A stretch of DNA of 64,000 nucleotides from Chloracidobacterium sp. Its GTDB lineage: Bacteria; Acidobacteriota; Blastocatellia; Pyrinomonadales; Pyrinomonadaceae. The stretch lies in NCBI GenBank assembly GCA_016712045.1, contig JADJRV010000007.1, positions 62,001-126,000 of the forward strand. Direction: 5' to 3'. Under the pieces are notes generated by a model. The model searched no databases and was not told where the DNA came from. It saw only the letters and a program-made list of their open reading frames with translations. Both the position numbers and the translations under genes were made by a program. Shown here in pieces: positions 10,057 to 17,558 of this stretch (position 1 is its first letter; each line of letters begins with the position of its first letter).

Positions 10057-10894
10057 ATGCCTACCGTAAAGGTTCGCAACTTAAAAAATAAAGAGGTCGG
10101 GGACGTAGAGCTTCTGGATGCCGTGTTTGGTGTCGAATTAAACGAAGCCCTCATCCACTCGGCTGTGATGAACTATCAGGCCAACGGCCGACAGGGAACA
10201 TCGGCGACTAAAACTCGCGGTAATGTTTCCGGTTCGGGCCGCAAGCTCTGGAAGCAAAAGGGAACTGGCCGTGCGCGTATCGCATCGCTTCGCTCGCCTT
10301 TGTGGAAAGGCGGCGGAAACGTTCACGGACCGCAGCCACGCGACTGGTCATACCAGATGCCCAAGAAAATGCGCCGCGGTGCATTGCGTTCGGCTCTGTC
10401 GGAAAGATTGCGTGAAGGCAACCTGATCATCATTGACGAATTTACATTCAAGTCGCCAAAGACCAGTGAGTTTGTCGGTGCAGTCAGCGGACTCGCTCTT
10501 GCGACCAGCAAAAAGCCGGTCAAGACGCTGATCGTCGATTCGCTTGATAATCAAAATCTGATCCTGTCGTCGCGAAATGTCGAAAAGACCAAGGTCACGA
10601 ATAGTTTCGGGCTGAACATCTACGACATCATCTATCACGAGAAACTGCTTATCTCGAAAGCCGCTTGAAGAGTTGACCGCATTGCTCGATCCGAAACGTG
10701 AAGGAGCAAGCTCAGAAGTTGAGGTTGTCGAAGCAAAGCCAAAGGCTAAGAAAGAAGCTGCTGCTCCGGCAGAAGCGACCGAAGAGAAGCCAAAAGTTAA
10801 GAAAGAGGCAAAGCCAAAAGCGGAAAAGGCTCCAAAGGCCGAGAAAGAAGCTCCGGCCGTAGAAGCCACCGAGGAGGCGACTGACAATGAGTAA
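10057..10894 (+). CDS. rplD: 50S ribosomal protein L4 with charged C-terminal tail (frameshifted)
   Basis: Residues 1-203 are L4, with KQKGTGRARIASLRSPLWKGGG forming the extended loop region, ending YHEKLLISKAA at a premature TGA (10666-10668). A one-base shift near 10655-10665 continues as LEELTALLDPKREG, the expected L4 C-terminus, then a ~60-residue tail of Lys/Glu/Ala/Pro. The tail stops at 10894, overlapping the rplW start by 8 bp. L4 lines the peptide exit tunnel and regulates the S10 operon in some bacteria. The tail is unusual; a separate small gene at 10673 is less likely because its start would fall inside L4 sequence. Confidence 0.85.
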
Positions 10895-11217
10895 TTTAGG
10901 TGTTTGGGACATTTTGAAATCGCCAGTCGTCACTGAAAAGAGCGTAATTCTGAAGGAAGATTCGACCGACGAGAACAGCGACCGCAAGGCCGGCCAGGTT
11001 TTGACCTTTAAGGTCGATAAGAAAGCGACCAAAGCCGGCGATCAAGGCCGCGATCGAAGAGATCTTTAATGTAAAGGTCGCAGCGGTCCGCACTGTCCAG
11101 TACGACGGAAAAGTTAAAAAGCGTGGACGCATCGAAGGACGCCGTCCGGCTTGGAAAAAGGCTTATGTGACCCTCAAAAAGGGCGAGCCGATGGTCGATT
11201 ACGCTGAGGCGATCTAA
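10887..11217 (+). CDS. rplW: 50S ribosomal protein L23 (frameshifted in this sequence)
   Basis: It starts MSNLGVWDILKSPVVTEKS and reads VLTFKVDKKATKA before the frame breaks near 11035-11040 (GCCGGCGATC, expected GCCGCGATC). The continuing frame is IKAAIEEIFNVKVAAVRTVQ...RRPAWKKAYVTLKKGEP, ending DYAEAI at 11217. The corrected length, ~109 residues, fits L23, which docks chaperones and SRP at the tunnel exit. A short insert after the first strand (DSTDENSDRKAGQ) is slightly longer than usual. Confidence 0.9.
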
Positions 11218-11257
11218 AGATCGCGATCTGAAATTTGAAATTTGAGATTTCAAAATA
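11218..11257. repeat. AAATTTG-type repeat before rplB
   Basis: GATCGCGATC palindrome followed by TGAAATTTGAAATTTGAGATTTCA, itself an inverted repeat. Same vocabulary as the fusA-tuf, rpmD and rpsD spacers. A weak AGGAATT precedes the rplB ATG. Confidence 0.7.
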
Positions 11258-11263
11258 GGAATT

Positions 11264-12103
11264 ATGGGAATCAAGAGATTAAAACCGACATCACCGGCCA
11301 GGCGTTATCAAACGTACCTGACCCGCGATGAGTTGACAAAAGGGGCAGTACCCGAAAAATCACTGCTCGAGCCGAAAAAGAGAATTTCAGGCCACAACAA
11401 CGACGGCCGGATCACGATCCGCCGCCGCGGCGGAGGCCACAAGCGTCATTACCGTATTATCGACTTCAAACGCGATAAATCGGGAATTCCGGGAAAGGTC
11501 GCTCAGCTTGAGTACGATCCGAACCGCAGCTCGCACATTGCGTTGATCAATTATCTCGACGGTGAAAAGCGATACATTCTCGCTCCTGTCGGATTAACGG
11601 TCGGAACGATGATCGTGAGCGGCGAAGATGCTGATATTTTGCCGGGTAACGCTTTGCCGATCAAAAATATCCCGCTCGGTACACAGGTTCATAATATTGA
11701 GCTGCGTCCGGGTAAAGGCGGCCAGATGGTCCGCTCGGCTGGTGGTTTTGCACAGATCGTTGCTAAAGAGGGCGATCACGCACAGCTCAGAATGCCTTCG
11801 GGTGAGGTTCGCAAGGTTCCGGTCGTCTGTATGGCGACTGTCGGACAGGTCGGCAACACCGAGCATGAAAATGTTTCGCTTGGTAAAGCCGGACGTTCAC
11901 GCTGGATGGGCAAACGTCCTAAAGTTCGCGGCGTCGCCATGAACCCGGTCGATCACCCCCACGGTGGTGGTGAAGGTAAAACATCAGGCGGACGTAATCC
12001 GGTAACCCCTTGGGGTAAACCGACTCGCGGTTATAAAACACGTCGCAATAAGCGGACGGATAATATGATCGTTAAAGACCGGAGGAGGAAAAAAGGATTT
12101 TAG
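11264..12103 (+). CDS. rplB: 50S ribosomal protein L2
   Basis: 279 residues. The peptidyl-transferase-proximal segment GVAMNPVDHPHGGGEGK (with the functionally important histidine) and the C-terminal basic GRNPVTPWGKPT are intact. L2 bridges the subunits and supports peptide-bond formation. Length and order (rplW-rplB-rpsS) are canonical. Confidence 0.98.
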   Translation: MGIKRLKPTSPARRYQTYLTRDELTKGAVPEKSLLEPKKRISGHNNDGRITIRRRGGGHKRHYRIIDFKRDKSGIPGKVAQLEYDPNRSSHIALINYLDGEKRYILAPVGLTVGTMIVSGEDADILPGNALPIKNIPLGTQVHNIELRPGKGGQMVRSAGGFAQIVAKEGDHAQLRMPSGEVRKVPVVCMATVGQVGNTEHENVSLGKAGRSRWMGKRPKVRGVAMNPVDHPHGGGEGKTSGGRNPVTPWGKPTRGYKTRRNKRTDNMIVKDRRRKKGF

Positions 12104-12160
12104 ATTTCAGATTTGATTTCTGCAGATTTGATAACAAAATCCGAAATTCAGAAATCAAAA
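12104..12160. repeat. Hairpin repeat between rplB and rpsS
   Basis: TTTGATTTCTG (12112-12122) pairs perfectly over 11 bp with CAGAAATCAAA (12149-12159), with further AGATTTG and AAATCCG words between. The rpsS ATG follows an A-run with no Shine-Dalgarno match. Confidence 0.8.
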
Positions 12161-12165
12161 AAAAT

Positions 12166-12456
12166 ATGCCACGTTCATTAAAGAAAGGACCATTTATCGA
12201 TCTCAGCGTTCAAAAGATGCTGCGACGTATCTCGGACGGAGGTCCGAAACCGCAGGCGATCAAAACTTGGTCGCGACGCTCGACGATCACGCCGGAAATG
12301 GTCGGATTGACCTTTGGCGTTCACAACGGCAAACGCCACATCCCGGTATTTGTTACCGAGAATATGGTCGGCCACAAGCTTGGTGAGTTTTCGCCGACGC
12401 GTATGTTTAAGGGCCACCCGGGTACTAAAGCGGAGAAGATGGCTAAGAGGAAGTAG
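12166..12456 (+). CDS. rpsS: 30S ribosomal protein S19
   Basis: 96 residues, starting MPRSLKKGPFIDLSVQKML and containing WSRRSTITPEMVGLTFGVHNGKRH. S19 binds 16S rRNA with S13 in the 30S head. The order rplB-rpsS-rplV is conserved. Its start has no visible Shine-Dalgarno sequence; a word-repeat hairpin ends just upstream. Confidence 0.97.
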   Translation: MPRSLKKGPFIDLSVQKMLRRISDGGPKPQAIKTWSRRSTITPEMVGLTFGVHNGKRHIPVFVTENMVGHKLGEFSPTRMFKGHPGTKAEKMAKRK

Positions 12457-12525
12457 CAGTCAGCAGTCAGCAGTCAGCAGAAGAGATTCTTGACTGCAGA
12501 CCTTCACCGCTCACCGATAACTGAT
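12455..12525. repeat. CAGTCAG-type word repeat between rpsS and rplV
   Basis: Three tandem CAGTCAG/CAGCAGT words begin inside the rpsS stop codon (TAGCAGTCAGCAGTCAGCAG). The right side TGACTGCAG...CTCACCGATAACTGA gives the complementary TGACTG/AACTGA words. The rplV ATG follows directly (GATTATG) without a ribosome-binding site. Confidence 0.75.
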
Positions 12526-12526
12526 T

Positions 12527-13222
12527 ATGGAAGCTGTAGCAAAAACAAAATATCTGAAAGGCAGCCCTCGCAAAGCGCGGCTTGTGATCGATCTGATCCG
12601 CGGCGTGAGAGTATCGAGAGCCTTGTCGATCCTTAAATTTACGGACAAGCGAGCGGCGGATCCGATCGCTCAGTGCCTGAATTCGGCAATTGCCAACGCG
12701 ACGTTCAAGGCAGAGAAAGAAAACATAGCCATTGATCCTGACGATCTATGGATCAAGCTTTGTTTTGTCGATATGGGGCCGCATAAACATCGCAGCCGTA
12801 TGCGTCCGGCTCCGCAGGGACGTGCATATCGTGAACAGAGGCATTATTGCCACATCACGATCCACGTGACGAGCGAGGAAAAGCCTAAGACAGAGAAAGA
12901 ATTGGCAATAGAAGCGTCGATGGCAAACAGGCCGGTCGGGAAGAAACTTGCCGCCAAGGCAGCCGGTAAAGATGCTAAGAAGGCTAAGACCGAAGAAGGT
13001 CGAGACCAGAAAAGCCAGTGGCCGAAGAGGTCGTGGCAAGCCGACCGGTTGAAGAAGCGGTCGAGACGGCCGCGGTCGAAACGGTTGGAAACCGCCGGTG
13101 TGCCGAAGAAACGAAGAATGTCGAAGACTCAGCAGCTGGTCGAAACGGTTGAAGAAACGGTCGAAGAAGTCGCAACTGAAGAAGCTGCACCTGAAACAAG
13201 CGAGGACGCTGAAAAACAGTAA
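12527..13222 (+). CDS. rplV: 50S ribosomal protein L22 with long C-terminal extension (two likely compensating frameshifts)
   Basis: Residues 1-115 are L22: KYLKGSPRKARLVIDLIRG, the tunnel hairpin (DMGPHKHRSRMRPAPQGRAYR) and HITIHV. The extension from ~116 to 231 is low-complexity. Its middle (~157-203) reads very basic in the open frame, but the +2 frame gives an acidic Glu/Val/Ala stretch (EKPVAEEVVASRPVEEAVET) matching the final EETVEEVATEEAAPE. I infer two offsetting indels near 12996-13001 and 13135-13142, so the true tail is acidic. L22 normally ends near 110-120 residues. The tail role is unknown. Confidence 0.85.
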   Translation: MEAVAKTKYLKGSPRKARLVIDLIRGVRVSRALSILKFTDKRAADPIAQCLNSAIANATFKAEKENIAIDPDDLWIKLCFVDMGPHKHRSRMRPAPQGRAYREQRHYCHITIHVTSEEKPKTEKELAIEASMANRPVGKKLAAKAAGKDAKKAKTEEGRDQKSQWPKRSWQADRLKKRSRRPRSKRLETAGVPKKRRMSKTQQLVETVEETVEEVATEEAAPETSEDAEKQ

Positions 13223-13225
13223 ATT

Positions 13226-13990
13226 ATGGGACAGAAGGTACATCCATACGGCTTTCGAGTCGGATACAACAAAGATTGGCACTCGCACTGGTTTGCGAAA
13301 CAGGAATACGCCGCATTTCTCGCTGAAGATCTACAGATCAAGCGCGATCTGAAAAAGAAATTTGCGGGCGGCGGTGTCTCGCACATCGATATCGAGCGTG
13401 CAGCCACCCGTTTGAAGATCGTCATTTACACCTCACGTCCGGGTATCATCATCGGCCGCAAAGGTGCTGAGATCGATGCTCTTCGCGAGGATCTCGAACG
13501 CAAGACGGGCCGTGAGGTGATGGTTTCGATCCTTGAGATCAAGCATCCTGAGCTTAACGCTCAGCTTCAGGCCGAAAAGATCGCACAGCAGCTCGAGAAA
13601 CGCATTATGTTTCGCCGTGCTATGAAAAAGACGATCGAGGAAACTCTTCGTTTTGGAGCACAGGGCATCAAGGTTATGATCGCCGGCCGTTTGAACGGTG
13701 CTGAGATCGCCAGAACCGAATGGTCGCTGCAGGGCCGCTTGCCGCTGCACACGCTGCGTGCCGATATCGATTTTGGATTCGCTGAGGCGTTGACCACATT
13801 TGGCATCATCGGTGTCAAGGTTTGGATCTATCGCGGTGAGATCCTCGACCCAAATGCTTCGATGGCACGCGGAACGACGACCGACCCGATGAACGAGGTC
13901 AAGGTCGACCGAAATGCGATGAGAGAAAGACGTCCGCGTAGGGACGATCGCGAGGTCAGTAAGTGGTTAGTAGTGAACAGTGAATGTTGA
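13226..13990 (+). CDS. rpsC: 30S ribosomal protein S3 with repeat-derived C-terminus
   Basis: 254 residues. The KH-domain GxxG (RPGIIIGRKGAEID) and C-terminal S3 domain (GVKVWIYRGEILD) are intact. S3 forms part of the mRNA entry channel. The last ~12 codons (VSKWLVVNSEC) are not S3-like; their DNA (GGTCAGTAAGTGGTTAGTAG...) is the left arm of the word-repeat element that continues past the stop. The native stop was probably replaced when the element was acquired. It begins 3 bp after rplV. Confidence 0.95.
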   Translation: MGQKVHPYGFRVGYNKDWHSHWFAKQEYAAFLAEDLQIKRDLKKKFAGGGVSHIDIERAATRLKIVIYTSRPGIIIGRKGAEIDALREDLERKTGREVMVSILEIKHPELNAQLQAEKIAQQLEKRIMFRRAMKKTIEETLRFGAQGIKVMIAGRLNGAEIARTEWSLQGRLPLHTLRADIDFGFAEALTTFGIIGVKVWIYRGEILDPNASMARGTTTDPMNEVKVDRNAMRERRPRRDDREVSKWLVVNSEC

Positions 13991-14031
13991 TGAGAGTGGT
14001 CGACCACTGCCACTGACCACCGACAACTGGA
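13954..14031. repeat. Word-repeat hairpin overlapping the end of rpsC
   Basis: The left arm GGTCAGTAAGTGGTTAGTAG..GTGAACAGTGAATG lies inside rpsC. The right arm CACTGCCACTGACCACCGACAACTGG lies after the stop; GTGGTCGACCAC marks the centre. The arms are imperfect complements. GGAGAAG for rplP begins at the outer edge of the right arm. Confidence 0.8.
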
Positions 14032-14037
14032 GAAGTT

Positions 14038-14466
14038 ATGTTACAGCCTAAAAAGGTCAAACGCCGAAGAGTAATGAAAGGCCGTATGCGCGGAAAAGCG
14101 ACACGCGGCGAAAAGCTCAGCTTTGGTGATTTTGGTCTTATGACATTAGAAGCGGCGTGGATCACTGACCGCCAGATCGAAGCGGCCCGTATCGCAATGA
14201 CGCGTCACGTCAAACGTGGCGGCAAGATCTGGATCAGAATGTTCCCGGATAAACCGATCACCAAGAAACCGGCCGAAACTCGAATGGGTTCGGGTAAAGG
14301 TGCACCAGATCACTGGGTTGCCGTGGTCAAACCGGGCCGCATACTCTATGAGATCCAGGGAGTTGAGGAAACATTAGCACGAGAAGCTTTTCGGCTCGCT
14401 GCTCAAAAGCTGCCGATCAAGACAAGGTTTGTCAATCGTGCAGACCTCGAGGGAGGCGTAGTTTAG
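14038..14466 (+). CDS. rplP: 50S ribosomal protein L16
   Basis: 142 residues, with MLQPKKVKRRRVMKGRMRG and the RMFPDKPITKKPAETRMGSGKG core that contacts A-site tRNA and 5S rRNA. GGAGAAG lies just upstream. rpmC follows after 4 bp, the usual rpsC-rplP-rpmC order. Confidence 0.97.
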   Translation: MLQPKKVKRRRVMKGRMRGKATRGEKLSFGDFGLMTLEAAWITDRQIEAARIAMTRHVKRGGKIWIRMFPDKPITKKPAETRMGSGKGAPDHWVAVVKPGRILYEIQGVEETLAREAFRLAAQKLPIKTRFVNRADLEGGVV

Positions 14467-14470
14467 AAAG

Positions 14471-14692
14471 ATGAAACGCAAAGAACAGCTCGAACAGCTC
14501 ACAGGTATGAGCACTGAGGAACTTAAAGATCAGGCAGATGCACTCAAAGAGTCGCTTTTCCGCTTGAAATTCCGCAAGACCTTGGGTGTTGGCGAAACGG
14601 TCAATGACATTCGCCGCGAAAAGAAGACATTGGCGAGAGTTTATACCTTGCTTAATAACAAAGATGTGAAGGGCGAGGCCCCTAAAGCCTAG
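14471..14692 (+). CDS. rpmC: 50S ribosomal protein L29
   Basis: 73 residues forming the usual two-helix L29: MKRKEQLEQLTGMSTEELKDQADALKESLFRLKFRKTLG. L29 sits at the polypeptide exit near L23. It lies 4 bp after rplP and 18 bp before rpsQ; weak ribosome-binding site TTTAGAAAG. Confidence 0.95.
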   Translation: MKRKEQLEQLTGMSTEELKDQADALKESLFRLKFRKTLGVGETVNDIRREKKTLARVYTLLNNKDVKGEAPKA

Positions 14693-14710
14693 TCCGCACG
14701 GGAAAATATA

Positions 14711-15181
14711 ATGCCAAGAAAGAAAAAAGACGAAGAAATAGCAGCCGAAGGCGTCGAAACAGCCGTTGAGGAGACCGTGGTCGAAGAGATCGCAGTCGAA
14801 GCTCAGGCCGAAGAAGCGGCACCGGTTGTGGAAGCAACTGCTGCCGAAGAAAAGCCGAAGAAGAAAGCTGCCAAGGCACCGAAAGCAAAGGCTGAAAAGA
14901 AAGCTGACGCTGGTACGGACTCTACGGTAAAGGTCCATAAGCGGGCTGAAAAGGTCGGCATCGTTGCTTCGGACAAGATGGATAAAACGGTCACCGTCCG
15001 CGTTGACCGCCTCGTCAAGCACCCGATCTATCGCAAGTACGTCAAAAAGCGCAAGAAATTTATGGCGCATGACGACCTCGGAGCAAAGATCGGCGATAAG
15101 GTAAAGATCGTAGAAACGCGGCCCCTTTCGGCAAGAAAGCGTTGGCGTGTTGTTGAGATCCTTCATAAAGCAGAGTTGTAA
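14711..15181 (+). CDS. rpsQ: 30S ribosomal protein S17 with long acidic N-terminal extension
   Basis: 156 residues against the family's ~80-90. The C-terminal ~82 residues are S17 (KVGIVASDKMDKTVTVRVDRLVKHPIY...DKVKIVETRPLSARKRWRVV). The first ~72 are a Glu/Ala/Val then Lys/Ala low-complexity segment (EETVVEEIAVEAQAEEA, EKPKKKAAKAPKAKAEKK). The whole frame is open from the ATG at 14711 with no internal start at the S17 boundary, so the extension appears genuine. It resembles the tails on L4, L22 and L24. Function unknown. Confidence 0.93.
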   Translation: MPRKKKDEEIAAEGVETAVEETVVEEIAVEAQAEEAAPVVEATAAEEKPKKKAAKAPKAKAEKKADAGTDSTVKVHKRAEKVGIVASDKMDKTVTVRVDRLVKHPIYRKYVKKRKKFMAHDDLGAKIGDKVKIVETRPLSARKRWRVVEILHKAEL

Positions 15182-15182
15182 A

Positions 15183-15232
15183 TTAGAGTTCGCGATGTAT
15201 CGCGTAATTACGGGCTAAAGCCCGCACTCTAA
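15183..15232. repeat. Perfect three-way-junction (cloverleaf) element between rpsQ and rplN
   Basis: The outer stem TTAGAGT (15183-15189)/ACTCTAA (15226-15232) encloses two perfect 6-bp hairpins with 2-nt loops: CGCGAT-GT-ATCGCG (15191-15204) and CGGGCT-AA-AGCCCG (15211-15224). TAATTA joins them. It differs from the word-repeat spacers in having exact stems and compact design. A GGGAGAAAG ribosome-binding site for rplN follows. Confidence 0.85.
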
Positions 15233-15246
15233 ACGGGAGAAAGATT

Positions 15247-15615
15247 ATGATTCAGATGCAGACCTCGTTAACGGTCGCAGACAATTCAGGTGCAAAGCGG
15301 GTCGTTATGATCATGCCGGTCGGCGGTTCGACGGCAAAGATCGCGCGGCTTGGCGACACGATCAAGGTGACGGTCAAAGAAGCTTCGCCCGATGGCACTG
15401 CAAAAAAGGGAAAGGTTTATAACGCCGTTATCGTCAGGACACGAAAGGAAGTTCGCCGCAAGGACGGAACTTACATTCGCTTTGAAGAGAACGCTGCCGT
15501 GCTTATTAAAGAAGACGGCACCCCGGTCGGAACGCGTGTTTTTGGCCCCGTGGCCCGCGAACTGCGTGAAAGGAATTTCATGAAGATCGTGTCATTGGCA
15601 CCAGAGGTTATTTAA
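15247..15615 (+). CDS. rplN: 50S ribosomal protein L14
   Basis: 122 residues, exactly the usual length: MIQMQTSLTVADNSGAKRV, KKGKVYNAVIVRTRKEVRR, and the C-terminal FGPVARELRERNFMKIVSLAPEVI. L14 contributes to the intersubunit bridge. GGGAGAAAG precedes the ATG. Confidence 0.98.
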   Translation: MIQMQTSLTVADNSGAKRVVMIMPVGGSTAKIARLGDTIKVTVKEASPDGTAKKGKVYNAVIVRTRKEVRRKDGTYIRFEENAAVLIKEDGTPVGTRVFGPVARELRERNFMKIVSLAPEVI

Positions 15616-15652
15616 CCAGTTGGCAGTCAGCGGTAAGCAGTTGGCAGTCAAA
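15614..15652. repeat. Partial CAGTTGGCAGTCAG repeat between rplN and rplX
   Basis: CAGTTGGCAGTCAGCGGTAAGCAGTTGGCAGTC holds a direct repeat of CAGTTGGCAGTC, spaced 20 bp. It has no clear opposing arm, so it looks like a half element with the CAGTCAG vocabulary. Confidence 0.65.
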
Positions 15653-15663
15653 AGAATAAAGAA

Positions 15664-16104
15664 ATGAAAACGGAAAAGACAGGAACAGTAAATAGCAGGA
15701 TCAAGCGCGGCGACCAGGTCGTGTTTATAGCGGGCAAGGAATATAACCGTTATGACAGCGCCGGTACTCGCCAGCCGTATCGCGGCAAGGTGATCGCGGT
15801 CGATGCCCGTGCGGGCAAGGTCAAGGTCGAGGGTGCGATGATCGTCAAACGTCACCGCAAACCGGTACCGCAGCTCAACCGCGAAGGCGGCATATTTGAG
15901 CAAGAGGCTTGGGTCAGCTCGTCAAACGTCGCGTTGATCGATCCGGAAACGGGTAAGCCGACCAAGGTCAAATACGAGATCCGTGACGGAAAGAAAGTGC
16001 GTGTTGCTAAGAGCGGCAAGCTTATCCCGGAAACTGCTTGGGCCAAGAAAGAAGGCAAGAAAGCGGTTGAGGATGAGGAAGCACCGGCAGAAGAGGCGAA
16101 ATAG
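15664..16104 (+). CDS. rplX: 50S ribosomal protein L24 with acidic C-terminal tail
   Basis: 146 residues. The KOW motif region IKRGDQVVFIAGKEY and YRGKVIAVDARAGKVKVEG, plus VKRHRKP and GGIFEQEAWVSSSNVALIDP, identify L24. The usual length is ~105. The remainder ends KEGKKAVEDEEAPAEEAK, an acidic low-complexity tail like those of its neighbours. L24 initiates 50S assembly. Confidence 0.95.
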   Translation: MKTEKTGTVNSRIKRGDQVVFIAGKEYNRYDSAGTRQPYRGKVIAVDARAGKVKVEGAMIVKRHRKPVPQLNREGGIFEQEAWVSSSNVALIDPETGKPTKVKYEIRDGKKVRVAKSGKLIPETAWAKKEGKKAVEDEEAPAEEAK

Positions 16105-16160
16105 TTTTATCGTTTGGAAACGGAATATTTCCGGGACCCAAATAAACGGAAGATAAGAAA

Positions 16161-16700
16161 ATGGCTAGATTAAGAGAAAAATACAAAAAAGAGATAGCTC
16201 CGGCTTTGGCCAAAGAGTTTGATATCAAAAACCCGATGGCGATCCCCAAGATCGAAAAGGTTGTCGTCAACATGGGCCTCGGCGAAGCTTCGGCAAACGC
16301 TAAGATCCTCGATGTCGCAACCGAAGAGCTTAAAGTCGTAACCGGCCAAAAGCCTGTCGTTACCAAAGCGAAAAAGTCGATCGCGGCTTTCAAGCTGCGT
16401 CAGGGAATGGCTATCGGCACGATGGTCACGCTGCGTGGCGAGAGAATGTACGAATTTCTAGACCGTCTGATCTCAGTCGCTCTGCCCCGTGTTCGCGATT
16501 TTCGCGGTATCTCGGGCAAGGCTTTTGACGGTCGCGGAAATTACACACTTGGTATTCGCGAGCAGTTGATCTTTCCGGAGATCGATTTTAACAAGGTCGA
16601 CAAGACCCGCGGAATGAATATTTCGATCGTCACAACGGCTCGAAATGACGATGAGGCCCGCTCGCTACTGAAAGCGATCGGAATGCCGTTCAGACAATAA
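16161..16700 (+). CDS. rplE: 50S ribosomal protein L5
   Basis: 179 residues, standard length; NPMAIPKIEKVVVNMGLGEA, TGQKPVVTKAKKSIAAFKLRQG and DFRGISGKAFDGRGNYTLGIREQLIFPEI. L5 binds 5S rRNA. GGAAGATAAG precedes the start. rpsN follows after 4 bp. Confidence 0.98.
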   Translation: MARLREKYKKEIAPALAKEFDIKNPMAIPKIEKVVVNMGLGEASANAKILDVATEELKVVTGQKPVVTKAKKSIAAFKLRQGMAIGTMVTLRGERMYEFLDRLISVALPRVRDFRGISGKAFDGRGNYTLGIREQLIFPEIDFNKVDKTRGMNISIVTTARNDDEARSLLKAIGMPFRQ

Positions 16701-16704
16701 GAAA

Positions 16705-17010
16705 ATGGCAAAGATAAGCAAAATAGTTACAAACGAACGCCGCAAGGAAAAGGTCAAGCTCTGGTCGGCCCGCCGTGCGGAGGCAAAAAAGATCATCAAT
16801 AACCCTAAATCGACGGTCGAAGAGGTCGATGCAGCCGTTATCAAGCTGCAAAAGATGCCGCGTGACGGCAGCCCGATCAGGGTCCGCAACCGCTGTTCGC
16901 AGACGGGACGGTCGAGAGGTTATTTGAGGAAATTTGGTATTTCCCGCATCGCTTTGCGTGAATTGGCCCTCGAAGGCCAGATCCCGGGCGTTGTTAAGTC
17001 GAGCTGGTAG
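16705..17010 (+). CDS. rpsN: 30S ribosomal protein S14 (long, zinc-free form)
   Basis: 101 residues with the C-terminal core RNRCSQTGRSRGYLRKFGISRIALRELA. It lacks the CxxC pairs of the short zinc-binding paralogue, so it is the long C-minus type. S14 is a late 30S-head protein. The position between rplE and rpsH is canonical. Confidence 0.97.
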   Translation: MAKISKIVTNERRKEKVKLWSARRAEAKKIINNPKSTVEEVDAAVIKLQKMPRDGSPIRVRNRCSQTGRSRGYLRKFGISRIALRELALEGQIPGVVKSSW

Positions 17011-17090
17011 GTTGGGTTTCGCCTTTACGGCGGCAGATGACTAATGGAGGCCTGAACCAGGGCCAAACTAGTTTACGGAGTAAAAGAGAC

Positions 17091-17483
17091 ATGACAGATC
17101 CAATAGCCGATATGTTGACGCGAATTCGCAATGCAATTGCAGCGAATCATACACGCGTTGATATCCCGGGCTCAAAGTTAAAGATGGAATTGGCCCGCAT
17201 CCTCAAAGACGAGGGCTACATCAACAGTTACACGACCAAGGGCGAAGGCGTTAAATACATGATCCGTGTATTTTTACGCTACGACGCCAAAGGCGTTTCG
17301 TCGATCACGCATTTATCGCGTGTATCGAGCCCCGGCCGCCGCGTTTATGTCGGCTCGGACGCTATACCTAAGGTCCTCGGCGGCTACGGCGTAAATATCG
17401 TTTCGACGTCGCAGGGACTTATGAGCGGCAAACAGGCCCGTCAGGCACACATCGGCGGCGAGATCCTAGCGGAAGTTTATTAA
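17091..17483 (+). CDS. rpsH: 30S ribosomal protein S8
   Basis: 130 residues from ATG 17091 (MTDPIADMLTRIRNA); an upstream in-frame start would add 18 non-S8 residues. ACGGAG lies 11 bases before the ATG. The C-terminal KVLGGYGVNIVSTSQGLMSGKQARQAHIGGEILAEVY is conserved. S8 binds helix 21 of 16S rRNA and represses the spc operon in enteric bacteria. Confidence 0.97.
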   Translation: MTDPIADMLTRIRNAIAANHTRVDIPGSKLKMELARILKDEGYINSYTTKGEGVKYMIRVFLRYDAKGVSSITHLSRVSSPGRRVYVGSDAIPKVLGGYGVNIVSTSQGLMSGKQARQAHIGGEILAEVY

Positions 17484-17484
17484 C

Positions 17485-17551
17485 AGTGTTAGCAGTAGTC
17501 AGTAGTCAGTTAGGCTTTCTGCGACTAACGTAACCCGCAACTACTAACAAC
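17485..17551. repeat. GTAGTCAGT-type word repeat between rpsH and rplF
   Basis: Left GTTAGCAGTAGTCAGTAGTCAGTTAG; right CGACTAACGTAACCCGCAACTACTAACAAC. The right is an imperfect reverse complement of the left (GTTAGTAGTTG words). Related to the CAGTCAG elements. AAAGGG at the right edge may serve rplF. Confidence 0.8.
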
Positions 17552-17558
17552 AAAGGGT

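Noticed and set aside
10673..10894. Separate small gene for a Lys/Glu/Ala-rich protein after rplD
   Set aside because: Its first residues (LEELTALLDP in the extended frame) are the expected L4 C-terminus, so it is the continuation of rplD after a one-base error.
12996..13142. Basic central segment of L22 as a genuine nucleic-acid-binding tail
   Set aside because: The +2 frame over the same bases gives an acidic sequence matching the following tail, so the basic stretch is most likely out of frame.
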